The notes beneath the pieces were generated by a model that saw only the letters and a program-made list of their open reading frames with translations, had not been told where the DNA came from and searched no databases. Below are positions 17,301-25,483 of a stretch of 64,000 bases of DNA, one piece after another (positions within the stretch are counted from its first letter, which is position 1; the number at the start of each line of letters is the position of its first letter). Source of the stretch: Pseudomonadaceae bacterium (lineage in GTDB: Bacteria > Pseudomonadota > Alphaproteobacteria > UBA2136 > UBA6156); contig JACKLD010000013.1 of NCBI GenBank assembly GCA_024236095.1, positions 248,001 to 312,000 of the forward strand, given 5' to 3'. A program made the position numbers and the translations under genes.

Positions 17301-17473
17301 GCTTCATCGCCCAAGAGGTGGAAAAAGCCATCCCCGAGGCGGTGCCGCCCACCGACGGCATGAAGGCGGTCGACTACGACCAGATGGTTCCCATCCTGTG
17401 GGCGGCGGTGAAAGACCTGCAGGCCGAAGTGGCCACCCTCAAGGCCCAGTTAGAGCAACAACAGAAGCACTGA
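14396..17473 (+). CDS. Second secreted fibre-like protein with S74 domain
   Basis: A 1025 aa paralogue of the preceding gene. A signal peptide (MMTCRALLVAFALLLGQQAYA, then AC) is followed by a distinct N-terminal region with repeated LNDLSDVDTSGASTG-type units (residues about 62-190), then modules shared with the first protein, such as the GTSYLDTTGRWIGPGISI block, present twice here. The end is an S74 domain (HSSDARLKDNITTIGDTRP, YGFIAQEVEKAIPEAVP) and a short coiled coil. ATG 14396 overlaps the previous stop as ATGA, indicating coupled translation. Function as an exported trimeric fibre is inferred from the family. The repeated module exchange between neighbours suggests recombination or gene conversion. 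Confidence 0.9.
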   Translation: MMTCRALLVAFALLLGQQAYAACSSPAGNEGEIRYATNFATFAYCNGTDWISMAGWVNSSGGGASLLNELTDVDTSGASTGKILAYNGTTWVVSDSTVSDARIGTITDTKWCVGASGQIVCSTDAPLTAASLLGDLANVDTTGAATGDFLKFDGSSWVPSSTLGGLNDLSDVDTSGASTGSILAYDGSGWVISSSVSTESDPQVGAVTGTFCQANGTTIECDKNAATQRTALGLGTTDSPTFAGVTAANVTATTALSAAALCDENGANCVAVGDIGTSSALPDRISSSNSQAMVRTFDGGTVSFTTGGVGGTSYLDTTGRWIGPGISITTAHGVSSTNGYFSGKVGIGTTNPGAKLEVDATASIGTNINTDTASVFIRPTSGATNSSVQLKLSSVGSAPSNLSGAGIEVIQSSVDYRSLMKIVFSADNMSASDQGFALDAFRPGGAKATVLRVLGNGNVGISTTTPLAKLDVNGTISASSAIQVGDTSLTCGAGIPGAIKYTGGAMYYCNGSAWTAFAAGGSTAWGSLTGVPAAITSLSSVAPSAVNDIIYFDGTDYQTASATTLLGLGPTDRISSSNSQAMVRTFDGGTVSFTTGGVGGTSYLDTTGRWIGPGISITTAHGVSSTNGYFSGNVGIGTADPSRTLDVNGKAVFRDTMYLEKSGGSGAASFNMTNGAGTDTWTLINGSDGGFTISGDNFNDALWLEADTPSHRIHATTAGAVGISNATPLATLDVAGTISASSAIQVGDTSLTCGAGIPGAIKYTGGSLYLCDGSSWAALGTGGGGSSAVSPTGAIQFSADGAGAFGGDATNLYWDNANKRLGIGTASPSFQLDISASAPRTSISYGLATQYAEHLFRDQAGNSKWSIGVYGDSHASYPNMFYVYQYRDQADSVVNAARLAIKDNGNIGIGMAPSYALDVNGTVRATAYLHSSDARLKDNITTIGDTRPLLQAIDAKRFTWKSDGTPAYGFIAQEVEKAIPEAVPPTDGMKAVDYDQMVPILWAAVKDLQAEVATLKAQLEQQQKH

Positions 17474-17474
17474 C

Positions 17475-18342
17475 ATGCGCACAAACCGCTCCTTGCTGCT
17501 GGCGGTGTTGCTTGCTCCAGCCCCTTGCGGCGGCGTTTGCCACAGACAGCTACACGCTCTCTTCCGGCGCGACTTTGGATATTGACGAGCACGGTGTCTG
17601 TCGCGATGTTTACAATGGCCACGCCTCCGGCGCCAGCATCATGGTGCCCACCAAAACCGCCGCCGAGTGGAGCACCGGCAGCTATGCCTTCCTCAACGCC
17701 CTGCCGCCGGGGGTGGCGGCCGGAGCATGTGCGCCGCCGACACTGGCGTTTACCGATGCCGACAAAAACGGCAACAACTCAGCATTCTACTCTTACAATA
17801 ACATGAACATCGGCACCGCCAGCAGCGACCGCCATGTGGTGGTTATTTTCCAAATGCAAAGCAATACCGCCGGCGCGGTGGCAAGCGCCATGACCATCGG
17901 TGGCATCACGGCCACCAAGCTTGTCAGCAGCATCAACGTTGAAACCGAGACATCCTTTTGGATTGCCAACGTGCCGACCGGAACCACTGCGAATATCGTG
18001 ACCTCGCTGAGTGCCACGGCTGTGCGCTCGGGCCTGCATGTTTACACCTTGAAAGACCTGCAAAGTGCCACGCCATACGCAACAAGCACCTCGACCGCCG
18101 CATTGCCGCAAGATCTGAGCGTCAGCGTTCCCGCCGGTTCGGCGGTGATTGCTGGCACCTATGCCGACTCATGCCCCGGCTTTACCTGGACCGGCCTCAC
18201 CGAAGATAACGACCAAGCCATGGAAACCAGCCGCCGCGGAGGAGCCGCCTCGGGAACATATACAGCCTCGGGCAGCCAGTCCATTTCGGTGAACGGCACC
18301 TCATGCCTGCTCCCTACCAGCGCCCTCGCAATATGGAAGTAG
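17475..18342 (+). pseudogene. Third secreted protein of the fibre operon, frameshifted in its signal peptide
   Basis: ATG 17475, one base after the preceding stop, begins a good signal peptide (MRTNRSLLLAVLL) that then runs out of frame. The rest, starting LLQPLAAAFATDSYTLSSG, lies in another frame. Removing one base near 17511 joins them into a perfect signal peptide plus a mature domain of about 270 aa, ending SALAIWK. The mature part is Ser/Thr/Ala-rich with a few Cys and no family I recognise. The only long in-frame start (17398) would put an odd Cys-rich segment ahead of it. Either a real inactivating or phase-type frameshift, a recoding site, or a sequence error. Confidence 0.75.
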
Positions 18343-18447
18343 CAGGGGCACGTCGGCGCCCCTTGATGATTTCTTGATAGAATAAAACACTTTTTTATGT
18401 ATACAGTGCATTGACATGCCCGCCCTGCTAGGATATTTGGTACCCTC

Positions 18448-19038
18448 ATGAACCTGATAAAACTTGCGCGCAACCGCGTCTTCACCCTCGGAGCCGCCGC
18501 GGTTACCTTGCTCTCGCCCCTGATGGTCAAAAATCTCGGCGTTGCCACGCCATACAAGGCGCCCGCCGCCGTCGAGCACCCCCACGTCACCCACGTGGAT
18601 GCCGCGCCAGCCGAGACCGCGGCCCCGGAATTTTATATCACCCGCCTGCCGCAGGAATATGTCGTCATCAATCCGCAAAAACCCCTGATGACGCCGGTTA
18701 TCCCCGGCGCCAAGGCGCAGGCGGAATTCACGCCCAAGTCGACCGCCCTGTCTTTGCCCAAGCCTGAAACGCCGTCTATCGTTGTCGCCGACGCGCAAAA
18801 CGGCACTGCGGTTCCGCCGTTGCCCCGGCTGGCCGACCGTAGTGGCTTTGCCAGCCGCACCACCGCCTTGCAGGCCCGTGTGGCCAAGCCCCGCCCGGCC
18901 GAGACCGTGCGTGTCATCCGCCCTGCCCACGTGCCCAAAGCGGCGCCCAAGCCCGCCCGTTATATGCGCTATGCCAGTTCTCAGAAGTCGGTTGGCAGTA
19001 TGATCAATTGCGCGATGGACCCTACCTGCGACCGCTAA
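18448..19038 (+). CDS. Hypothetical membrane-anchored periplasmic protein
   Basis: A 196 aa protein with an N-terminal hydrophobic segment (residues 10-30, VFTLGAAAVTLLSPLMV) that may be a signal anchor. A long Pro/Ala-rich, probably disordered periplasmic stretch follows, with a short C-terminus containing two Cys (NCAMDPTCDR) that may form a disulfide. No family recognised. It converges on dprA with a 4-bp overlap of the ends. It is separated from the fibre operon by about 100 bp that holds a weak hairpin. Confidence 0.7.
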   Translation: MNLIKLARNRVFTLGAAAVTLLSPLMVKNLGVATPYKAPAAVEHPHVTHVDAAPAETAAPEFYITRLPQEYVVINPQKPLMTPVIPGAKAQAEFTPKSTALSLPKPETPSIVVADAQNGTAVPPLPRLADRSGFASRTTALQARVAKPRPAETVRVIRPAHVPKAAPKPARYMRYASSQKSVGSMINCAMDPTCDR

Positions 19039-20150
19039 CCCCGCCGCCACCGCCCGTCAGCTTCCCGCGTGGTGTGGCCTTCCATTTCCAGCTCGACCAG
19101 CAGTGTGGTGAGTTCATGTTCGCGTAGGCCGCATTGGCGCACCAGTGTATCAACCTCAACCGGTGTCGGCCCCAGCAACTCGTACACCGCCGCACGCGGG
19201 CTGGCGGGCAGGGGGGCTGTTTCGTCAATCTCCACCTCGTCTTCCAGCATGTGCCGCTCTTCCAACAGGGCAGGCTGCACCGCCCGCGCCACGTAAGGCG
19301 CGGGGCGCGTGGGCAACTCGGCCAGAATGTCGGCCACGCCTTCCACCAATGTCGCGCCATTCTTCAACAGCCAGTTGGGCCCGCCCGCACGCGGGTCGGA
19401 GGGGCTGCCCGGCACCGCCCATACCTCGCGGCCATAGTCCAGCGCGCATTGGGCGGAAATCAAGCTGCCGGAATGCCGGGTCGCCTCGCTCACCGCCACG
19501 CCCACACTCAGCCCCGCGATAATCCGGTTGCGGCGCGGAAACATCTGCGCGGTCGGCGCCATGCCCCATGCCTGCTCGCTGATAACCGCGCCATTGGCGA
19601 TAATCGCTGCGCGTAGCTTGGCATTTTCCGGCGGATAAATATGGTCAACGCCTCCCGCCACCACCGCCACCGTGGCGCCCCCGGCGCGTAAGGCGCCCTC
19701 GTGGGCGGCGGTATCGATGCCCCGCGCCAAACCGCTGGTCACCACCACGCCGGCTCCCGCCAAGGCCGTGGCCAAATCGCGGCTCCACGTCAGCCCCGCC
19801 GCACTGGCGTTGCGGTTGCCCACCAAGGCCACCTGCCGCGCATGCAGGTGGCGTACATCGCCCAAGACACTCAGTGCCAGCGGCGCATCGGGCAATTCGG
19901 CCAGTTGTGCGGGGTAGTCATCCTCACCCCACAACAGCAAGGTGCCGCCCGCCCGTTCCAATTGCTCCAATTCCCGCCGAACGCGATCCTCGGTGGCCAG
20001 CGCTTGCCCCTTGCGTGCCCATTGGCCAAACGCCGCCAACGCCGCTTCGGCACCGCCATATTTTGCCACGGCCTTGCGGTACCCCACCGGCCCGACGCCA
20101 CCACTGCGGGCCAAACGAAGCCGGGCGAAACGGGCGGGAGACATATCCAT
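19035..20150 (-). CDS. dprA: DNA processing protein DprA
   Basis: Binds single-stranded DNA and loads RecA during transformation. The 371 aa protein shows an N-terminal helix-hairpin-helix-like region, the Rossmann-type core (VALVGNRNAS, then TSGLARGIDTAAHEGAL, GGVDHIYPPEN, FPRRNRIIAGLS, SGSLISAQ, VPGSP), and a C-terminal winged-helix DML1-type domain after residue 300 (VYELLGPTPVEVDTLV). All key family blocks are present. ATG 20150 has a second Met two codons later; neither has a clear SD. No competence operon surrounds it. Confidence 0.95.
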   Translation of the reverse strand: MDMSPARFARLRLARSGGVGPVGYRKAVAKYGGAEAALAAFGQWARKGQALATEDRVRRELEQLERAGGTLLLWGEDDYPAQLAELPDAPLALSVLGDVRHLHARQVALVGNRNASAAGLTWSRDLATALAGAGVVVTSGLARGIDTAAHEGALRAGGATVAVVAGGVDHIYPPENAKLRAAIIANGAVISEQAWGMAPTAQMFPRRNRIIAGLSVGVAVSEATRHSGSLISAQCALDYGREVWAVPGSPSDPRAGGPNWLLKNGATLVEGVADILAELPTRPAPYVARAVQPALLEERHMLEDEVEIDETAPLPASPRAAVYELLGPTPVEVDTLVRQCGLREHELTTLLVELEMEGHTTREADGRWRRG

Positions 20151-20355
20151 GCGGCCACCATGCCCTATTACCGCACGCTAATCAAATGCATTTTCTCAAC
20201 ATCGTACAAAAGCCCCTTGTCGGCCCAACTGCCACACACCCATCCACCTTTGTGCCGCCCATGCATCACTTTTTAGGCAACCCGCCTTGCGCGGGAAATG
20301 GCGGCGCGGCAGGGTGGGGGCATAACCGATTGCAATGAATAAAAAGGAGGCAGTT

Positions 20356-21300
20356 ATGCCAGCATATGTCATCACCGTGGCGCAGCAAAAGGGCGGCGTC
20401 GGCAAATCCACTTTGGCGGCCCACTTGGCCGTGGCCTTCGCCGAGATGGGCTATAGTACCATGCTGTTCGATACCGACCCCCAAGGTACCTGTGCCCACT
20501 GGCGTGCCCAGCGTAAAAAGGATGACATCGGTCTGGTGGCCACCAGCGGCTGGCGCCTGACCCGTGACCTCTCCATGGCCCGCGAAGCCAACGACGTCAT
20601 CGTGATCGACACCCCGCCCCACGCCGAGATGGATATCAAAGTCTCTACCCGCGCCGCCGATTTGGTGGTGGTGCCGCTGCAACCCAGTCCCGCCGACCTG
20701 TGGGCGGTAAAGGAAACCATCAACACCATTACGGGTGAATCCCGCAATGCCATGGTGGTGCTCAACCGCGTCATCCACCGTGCCAACATCACGCAGGAAA
20801 CCCGCGAGAAGCTGGCCCAGATGGATATCCCGGTGGCCGAAACCGAAATCGGCAACCGCGTGTTGTTTGCCGCCAGCATGGAATCCGGCCTCACGGTGCT
20901 GGATGGCTTTGCCAATGCCTCCCAGCCCGAAATCATGAGCCTGGTGCGTGAAATCGCCACCAAGATCGGTTTGGCGGTGCGCGGTAAAACCAGCGTGGCC
21001 GACAAGGTGAGCGAAGAGAAATCCTCCACCCCGGCCAAAAAAGTCGCTCCGGCGAAGAAAAAGGCCCCCGCCAAGAAAAAGGCCAAAGCCGCCCCCGCCA
21101 AGAAAAAAGCGGCCCCGGCCAAAAAAGCCCCGGCCAAGGCCAAGCCGGTGAAGAAGGCTCCCGCCAAGAAAGCGGCACCGAAAAAAGCCGCTCCGGCCAA
21201 AGCACCGGTCAAACCAACGCCCGCCAAAAAGCCCGCCAAGCGCGTGGCTGGCAAACCGGCCAAGGCCGCTCCGGCCAAGAAGGCCAAAAAAGCAGCCTGA
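20356..21300 (+). CDS. ParA-family ATPase with a histone H1-like Lys/Ala/Pro tail
   Basis: A 314 aa protein. Residues 1-215 are an orphan ParA/Soj ATPase: deviant Walker A KGGVGKST (12-19), DTDPQG, and VIDTPPHAE as Walker B. ATG 20356 is chosen because AAGGAGG lies 5 bp upstream; an upstream ATG lacks an SD. Residues about 225-314 are almost only Lys, Ala and Pro in PAKK-type repeats, resembling eukaryotic H1 and bacterial Hc1/AlgP tails that bind DNA without sequence specificity. No parB or parS is next to it. ParA ATPases usually use patterned non-specific DNA binding; here the tail may supply it. Which cargo it positions is unknown. A terminator follows. Confidence 0.9.
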   Translation: MPAYVITVAQQKGGVGKSTLAAHLAVAFAEMGYSTMLFDTDPQGTCAHWRAQRKKDDIGLVATSGWRLTRDLSMAREANDVIVIDTPPHAEMDIKVSTRAADLVVVPLQPSPADLWAVKETINTITGESRNAMVVLNRVIHRANITQETREKLAQMDIPVAETEIGNRVLFAASMESGLTVLDGFANASQPEIMSLVREIATKIGLAVRGKTSVADKVSEEKSSTPAKKVAPAKKKAPAKKKAKAAPAKKKAAPAKKAPAKAKPVKKAPAKKAAPKKAAPAKAPVKPTPAKKPAKRVAGKPAKAAPAKKAKKAA

Positions 21301-21323
21301 TCCACAGGCCGTTACAAATGCAA

Positions 21324-21349
21324 GGGGGCGGGCAACCGCCCCTTCTTTT
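21324..21349 (+). terminator. Rho-independent terminator after the ParA-like gene
   Basis: GGGGGCGG, loop GCAA, CCGCCCC, followed by TTCTTTT, 24 bp after the stop codon. Confidence 0.8.
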
Positions 21350-21407
21350 GCTTGCGGTTTGGCTTGGCAGGCCCTAGTATCGCCCCAACAAAGGAAATGT
21401 TTGCCCC

Positions 21408-22202
21408 ATGCCCCGTGCCCTTGTTCCCGTGATTGTTGCCGTCCTTGTCGGGCAGGCGTTGCTGTTTGTTTTTCCTGCGCTGATGGGTGCGGGGCTTGCC
21501 GCAACCATGGCCGCCGTGGCGGCCACGGTGGTGCTGGCGGCGTTGGCGCTGCTGGTGTTCGGCGGCGGCGATGCCGCGCTGGCCAAAGAGATGCTGGCCG
21601 TTGTCACCAAAATCGAGCGGAACGAAACCCCGCAACCCGTTCAAACCACCCGCACCGACGACATGGGCGAGCTGGCCGCTGCCATCAATCGCCTCACCAA
21701 CCGGGATAAAGCGGTTGAGCAGGCCAATACCGATGCCCTCACCGGTTTGGCCAACCGCCGTGGCCTCAACCAGAAGCTGGCCTACGCCTTCAAGCGCAAC
21801 CAGCCGCTGGCGCTGTTTTATATCGACTTGGACAAGTTCAAGCCCATCAACGATACCTATGGCCACGAGATGGGCGACGCCGTATTGAAGCGCGTGGCCG
21901 AGCTGTTTCTGGCCAACGTGCGTGAAAACGACGTGGTGGCCCGTATCGGTGGTGATGAGTTCGTACTGCTGATGTTCGACCTCACTGACCGCAAGCTGCT
22001 GGAAGACCGCGCCGAGAAAATCCTCACCGCCATCTCCGAGCCGATGTGGGTGAACGATGTCCGCGTGAAAATCGGCGGCTCCATCGGCATCACCGTGGCC
22101 CCTACCGATGGCGAAAGCCCCGAAGCCCTCATGGCCGCAGCGGACGAAACCATGTACGCCGTCAAAAAAGCCGGGCGGAACAATTGGAAATTCTATAGCT
22201 GA
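21408..22202 (+). CDS. Membrane-bound diguanylate cyclase
   Basis: A 264 aa protein that makes c-di-GMP from two GTP. Two N-terminal transmembrane helices (residues 5-50) are followed by a short linker resembling a HAMP end (DDMGELAAAINRL) and a complete GGDEF domain (about 105-264) with DALTGLANRR, the metal-binding DLDKFKPIND and an intact GGDEF signature. RxxD (REND) five residues before GGDEF is the inhibitory I-site, so product feedback is likely. There is no periplasmic sensor domain of any size, so the input is unclear. The stop overlaps the start of the next small gene by 1 bp. Confidence 0.93.
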   Translation: MPRALVPVIVAVLVGQALLFVFPALMGAGLAATMAAVAATVVLAALALLVFGGGDAALAKEMLAVVTKIERNETPQPVQTTRTDDMGELAAAINRLTNRDKAVEQANTDALTGLANRRGLNQKLAYAFKRNQPLALFYIDLDKFKPINDTYGHEMGDAVLKRVAELFLANVRENDVVARIGGDEFVLLMFDLTDRKLLEDRAEKILTAISEPMWVNDVRVKIGGSIGITVAPTDGESPEALMAAADETMYAVKKAGRNNWKFYS

Positions 22203-22477
22203 TGAAGGAATGGACACCGCCCCCGGGACTCTCTGACGCGGAGCTTGAGCGTCGTCAGCGCGAAGCCCGCAAACAGGGATTAGTCCTCGGGTCTTGGGTT
22301 GAAACTGCCTTGGCTTCATCACGGAAACCCCGCTCAGCTATGCCTGACGAACCGGCAGTTTTTGAGAAGAAAACAGTTCATCCTGACCACCTTGCACTGT
22401 TTGAAAGTGGGCAGATTTCTATCGAACGGCTCTGGGCCTTGTCGGATGTGGGCAACGATAACGACAAACAGCCTTAG
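22202..22477 (+). CDS. Small hypothetical protein downstream of the diguanylate cyclase
   Basis: A 91 aa soluble, charged protein. Its ATG overlaps the cyclase stop (TGATG), implying coupling. The N-terminus has a helical basic-acidic stretch (LSDAELERRQREARKQ). No signal peptide, membrane segment or family recognised. Because it is strictly coupled, a regulatory or c-di-GMP-related accessory role is plausible but unsupported. Confidence 0.65.
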   Translation: MKEWTPPPGLSDAELERRQREARKQGLVLGSWVETALASSRKPRSAMPDEPAVFEKKTVHPDHLALFESGQISIERLWALSDVGNDNDKQP

Positions 22478-22516
22478 CCACTTGCCACCGCCCACAACTT
22501 CCGCCATTCTGCGCCC

Positions 22517-23332
22517 ATGAAAACAACAACACGCCTTGCCCTCCTGCTGCCCGTTTTGCTGCTTGCCGCTTGCTCCACCGCCAAGCCGGAAGGCGAACTT
22601 TCCGGCACCGTCGGCCAACTCTACAACAAGGGCATGGATGAGCTGAAAGCAGGCAAAACCCGCGATGCCGTCCACACCTTTGACGAGCTCAACCGTCAAT
22701 ACCCTTACAGCGGCTGGGCCACCCGCGCGCAGATGATGACCGCCTACGCCCAACTGGAAAACGGCGATTATGATGAAGCCATCGTCACCGCCGAGCAGTT
22801 CATCAAGTACCACCCCGGCCACAAAGACCTTGCCTACATGTACTACCTGAAAGGCCTCGCCAACTACAACCGCATCCGCGATGTGGCGCGCGACCAAGGC
22901 TACACCCGTGAAGCTCTCAGCGCGTTCCAGGAGGTGACCAACCGCTTCCCCGACAGCCTGTACGCCCGCGATGCCAAGCTGAAACTCACCCTCTGCCGCG
23001 ACCACATGGCGGGCAAGGAGATGCAGGTGGGACGCTACTACCAACAACAGGGCCGCTATTTGGCCGCCATCAACCGCTTCAAGGAAGTGGTGCGCGACTA
23101 CCAGACCACCACCCAAACTCCCGAGGCACTCTACCGCCTGACGGAAAGCTATCTGGCCTTGGGCGTCAACGACGAAGCCCAGCGTTCCGCCGCCATTTTG
23201 GGCTACAACTACCCCGGCAGCGAGTGGTACGAGAAAGCCTATAATCTGTTGGAAGGCAAACAGCTGGTGGCTCCCGGTCAAAGCAAAAGCTGGGCCGGAA
23301 AAATCTACAAGGGCGTCAGCGACCTGTTTTAG
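22517..23332 (+). CDS. bamD: Outer membrane assembly lipoprotein BamD
   Basis: Essential lipoprotein of the BAM complex, which folds beta-barrel proteins into the outer membrane. The 271 aa protein has a lipoprotein signal (LLPVLLLAAC, lipidated Cys19) and tetratricopeptide-like repeats: LYNKGMDELKAGKTRDAV, then FDELNRQYPYSGWATRAQ, followed by the family block YYLKGLANYN and RDQGYTREALSAF. Length and order fit the family well. It lies about 40 bp after the small gene above. A minus-strand gene overlaps its end by 17 bp. Confidence 0.95.
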   Translation: MKTTTRLALLLPVLLLAACSTAKPEGELSGTVGQLYNKGMDELKAGKTRDAVHTFDELNRQYPYSGWATRAQMMTAYAQLENGDYDEAIVTAEQFIKYHPGHKDLAYMYYLKGLANYNRIRDVARDQGYTREALSAFQEVTNRFPDSLYARDAKLKLTLCRDHMAGKEMQVGRYYQQQGRYLAAINRFKEVVRDYQTTTQTPEALYRLTESYLALGVNDEAQRSAAILGYNYPGSEWYEKAYNLLEGKQLVAPGQSKSWAGKIYKGVSDLF

Positions 23333-23684
23333 GCCGGTTATCGTTGGCAACTTGGCGCATCACGCCAGAGGCAAGCGGTTGCGGGCATACCATGAGTGAG
23401 ATTTTGTCGGGATTCTGTTTGAATTGCCTTACGTATCGGCCACGCAAGTTTTCTTGCGCAAAGTAAGCTTGGAAGCCATTCACAAATGCCGAGGTTGCAC
23501 GGGGAGAGGGCAATTTGTCCAGATGGATATGGGCGGGAATCGCCTGCGCTACAAAGACCGGTGGCCTGCGGTTGTAGGCATCGGCCATAAGGCGTAGTTC
23601 GTGCGCATGCCGGCGTCCCAGTTCCTGCCACGCCGCGTTTGGCAAATGAGCGCGCAGGGAAACGAGGGAAGGGTCATCTTGCAT
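23316..23684 (-). CDS. Hypothetical protein, convergent with bamD
   Basis: A 122 aa protein filling the 420-bp space between bamD and recN on the opposite strand. Start ATG 23684. It ends in ANDNRPKTGR, a tail found on many small alphaproteobacterial proteins, which supports it being real. The centre is HIHLDKLPSPRATSAFVNGFQAYF. There is no signal peptide or recognised domain. The first 70 residues are helical and Arg/Ala-rich. Its upstream region is shared with the divergent recN. Confidence 0.6.
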   Translation of the reverse strand: MQDDPSLVSLRAHLPNAAWQELGRRHAHELRLMADAYNRRPPVFVAQAIPAHIHLDKLPSPRATSAFVNGFQAYFAQENLRGRYVRQFKQNPDKISLMVCPQPLASGVMRQVANDNRPKTGR

Positions 23685-23756
23685 GCCTAATAAGTATACA
23701 ATGCAACAAAGCCCGTCAACCTCCCCAACAGGCAAACTTATGCTACAACAGCGTCT

Positions 23757-25424
23757 ATGCTGACCCACCTCGCCATCCGCAACCTTGCGCTGATTGATAC
23801 GCTGGAGCTGGAGCCGCAATCCGGCTTTACCGCACTGACCGGCGAAACCGGTGCGGGCAAAAGCATGCTGATTGACGCACTGGCCCTTGCCACCGGCGGG
23901 CGCGCCGAAGCGGGGCAAATCCGTGCGGGAGAAACCGTGTGCGAGGTGGCCGCCACCTTCCAGCCCGCCGCTAACACCGCCTTGACTGCCGTGCTGGAAG
24001 AACAGGGGCTGGACACTGGCGACACCCTGCTGCTGCGCCGCCAACTCAAGCTGGACAACGGCAAGCTGGCCAGCCGCGCATGGGTGAACGGCACGCCCGT
24101 GGCCGTGGCCACGCTGGCCGCCTTGGGCGAGCATCTGCTGGATATCCACGGCCAGCACGGCACGCTGGAACTCACCACCGCTGCCGCCCAGCGGCAGGTG
24201 CTGGATGCCTTTGCCCAAGCCACCACCGAAGCCCGTAGTGTTTCCCAAACCCATGCCGCATGGCAGGCCGCCATGCAGGCGCGGCAAGAAGCCGAAGCCG
24301 CACTGGCCCGTGCCAGCGCCGATGCCGACCTGAACGCGGCTTGGATGTCGGAGCTGGAAGCCCTCAACTATCAGGACGGCGAAGAACACACCCTTGCCAC
24401 CACCCGCAGCCGTTTGATGAATCTGGAAGCCATCCGCCACCATCTTGCCACGGCCGATGCCGCGCTGAACGATGAGCAGGGCGCCCTGAATGCTCTTGGC
24501 GGTGCTGCCCGTGCCATCACGTCGGCTGCGCAGGTGGATGACACCCTCGTATCGCTCTCCGACCGCCTTGCCGCCACGCTGGAAGAGCTGCGCGACATCG
24601 CCCACGAGACCGCGCGCAGCAGCAATGGGCTGGACGGTGAGGGCCAAAGTCTGGAGCAGATCGACGACCGCCTGCACGCGCTGAAAGCCGCCGCGCGCAA
24701 GCATCAGGCCGAGGTGGCCGGGCTTCCTGCCGTACTGGCCCGCCTGCAAGGCGCCGCCACCGCGCAGGCCGACGGCGCCGACCACCTTGTCGCCCTAAAC
24801 GCTGCCGAAACCACCGCCCGCACCGCGTTTGAAGACGCCTGCATGGCCCTTTCTGCCAAACGGCAAGCGGCTTTGGAGTCACTCCACCAACAACTCCACG
24901 GCAAACTGGCTGACCTGCTGATGCCCCACGCCCGCTGCGCCATGCAACTTACGCCGCTGGAGCAAGCCGGTTGGAACGCCCACGGCGCCGAAACCGTCAC
25001 CCTGCTGTTGGCCGCCAACCCGGGCCAGCCCCTGCAACCCTTGGCCAAGGTCGCCAGCGGGGGAGAAGTTTCCCGCCTGATGCTGGCCCTCAAACAGGTC
25101 TTTGCCGCCGCATTGCCGCCGCACACCATGGTGCTGGATGAAATTGACAGCGGCCTCTCCGGTGCCGCCGCCCATGCGGTGGGCAAGGCCATGCAGGCCA
25201 TTGCCGCCACCCACCAGCTTGTCGGTATCACCCACCACGCGCAGGTGGCCGCCCAAGCCGCCCACCATTGGCAGGTGAGCAAACACACCGAAGGCACCAC
25301 CACCCGCACCACCGTGAGCGTGCTGGAAGGCCCCGCCCGCGAGACCGAGCTTGCCCGCCTCATTTCCGGCGCCACCATCACCGACACCGCCCGCGCCGCC
25401 GCACGGGAGTTGTTGGCGGCTTGA
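23757..25424 (+). CDS. recN: DNA repair protein RecN
   Basis: SMC-like ATPase that acts at double-strand breaks. The 555 aa protein begins with the family hallmark MLTHLAIRNLALIDTLELE and Walker A GETGAGKS (residues 28-35). It has long coiled-coil arms (about 150-370) and C-terminal signature and Walker B blocks: VASGGEVSRLMLALK and TMVLDEIDSGLSG, then ITHHAQVAAQA. Length is normal. No LexA-type box is obvious upstream. The downstream gene's promoter overlaps its stop codon. Confidence 0.96.
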   Translation: MLTHLAIRNLALIDTLELEPQSGFTALTGETGAGKSMLIDALALATGGRAEAGQIRAGETVCEVAATFQPAANTALTAVLEEQGLDTGDTLLLRRQLKLDNGKLASRAWVNGTPVAVATLAALGEHLLDIHGQHGTLELTTAAAQRQVLDAFAQATTEARSVSQTHAAWQAAMQARQEAEAALARASADADLNAAWMSELEALNYQDGEEHTLATTRSRLMNLEAIRHHLATADAALNDEQGALNALGGAARAITSAAQVDDTLVSLSDRLAATLEELRDIAHETARSSNGLDGEGQSLEQIDDRLHALKAAARKHQAEVAGLPAVLARLQGAATAQADGADHLVALNAAETTARTAFEDACMALSAKRQAALESLHQQLHGKLADLLMPHARCAMQLTPLEQAGWNAHGAETVTLLLAANPGQPLQPLAKVASGGEVSRLMLALKQVFAAALPPHTMVLDEIDSGLSGAAAHAVGKAMQAIAATHQLVGITHHAQVAAQAAHHWQVSKHTEGTTTRTTVSVLEGPARETELARLISGATITDTARAAARELLAA

Positions 25425-25448
25425 AATGGTGTCAAACAAAGGTATACT
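25421..25448 (+). promoter_or_regulatory. Sigma-70 type promoter for the 25484 gene
   Basis: TTGAAA (25421-25426), 16-bp spacer, TATACT (25443-25448). The -35 box overlaps the recN stop. Transcription would start near 25455, giving a 30-nt leader with a strong SD. Confidence 0.65.
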
Positions 25449-25483
25449 CAGTGCTGGATTATTTATTAACGGAGGAGAGAGTT

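Noticed and set aside
20200..20340. GC-rich inverted sequence between dprA and the ParA-like gene considered as SRP or other structural RNA
   Set aside because: The conserved SRP core GGAAGG..GCAG is absent and no other RNA signature was found.
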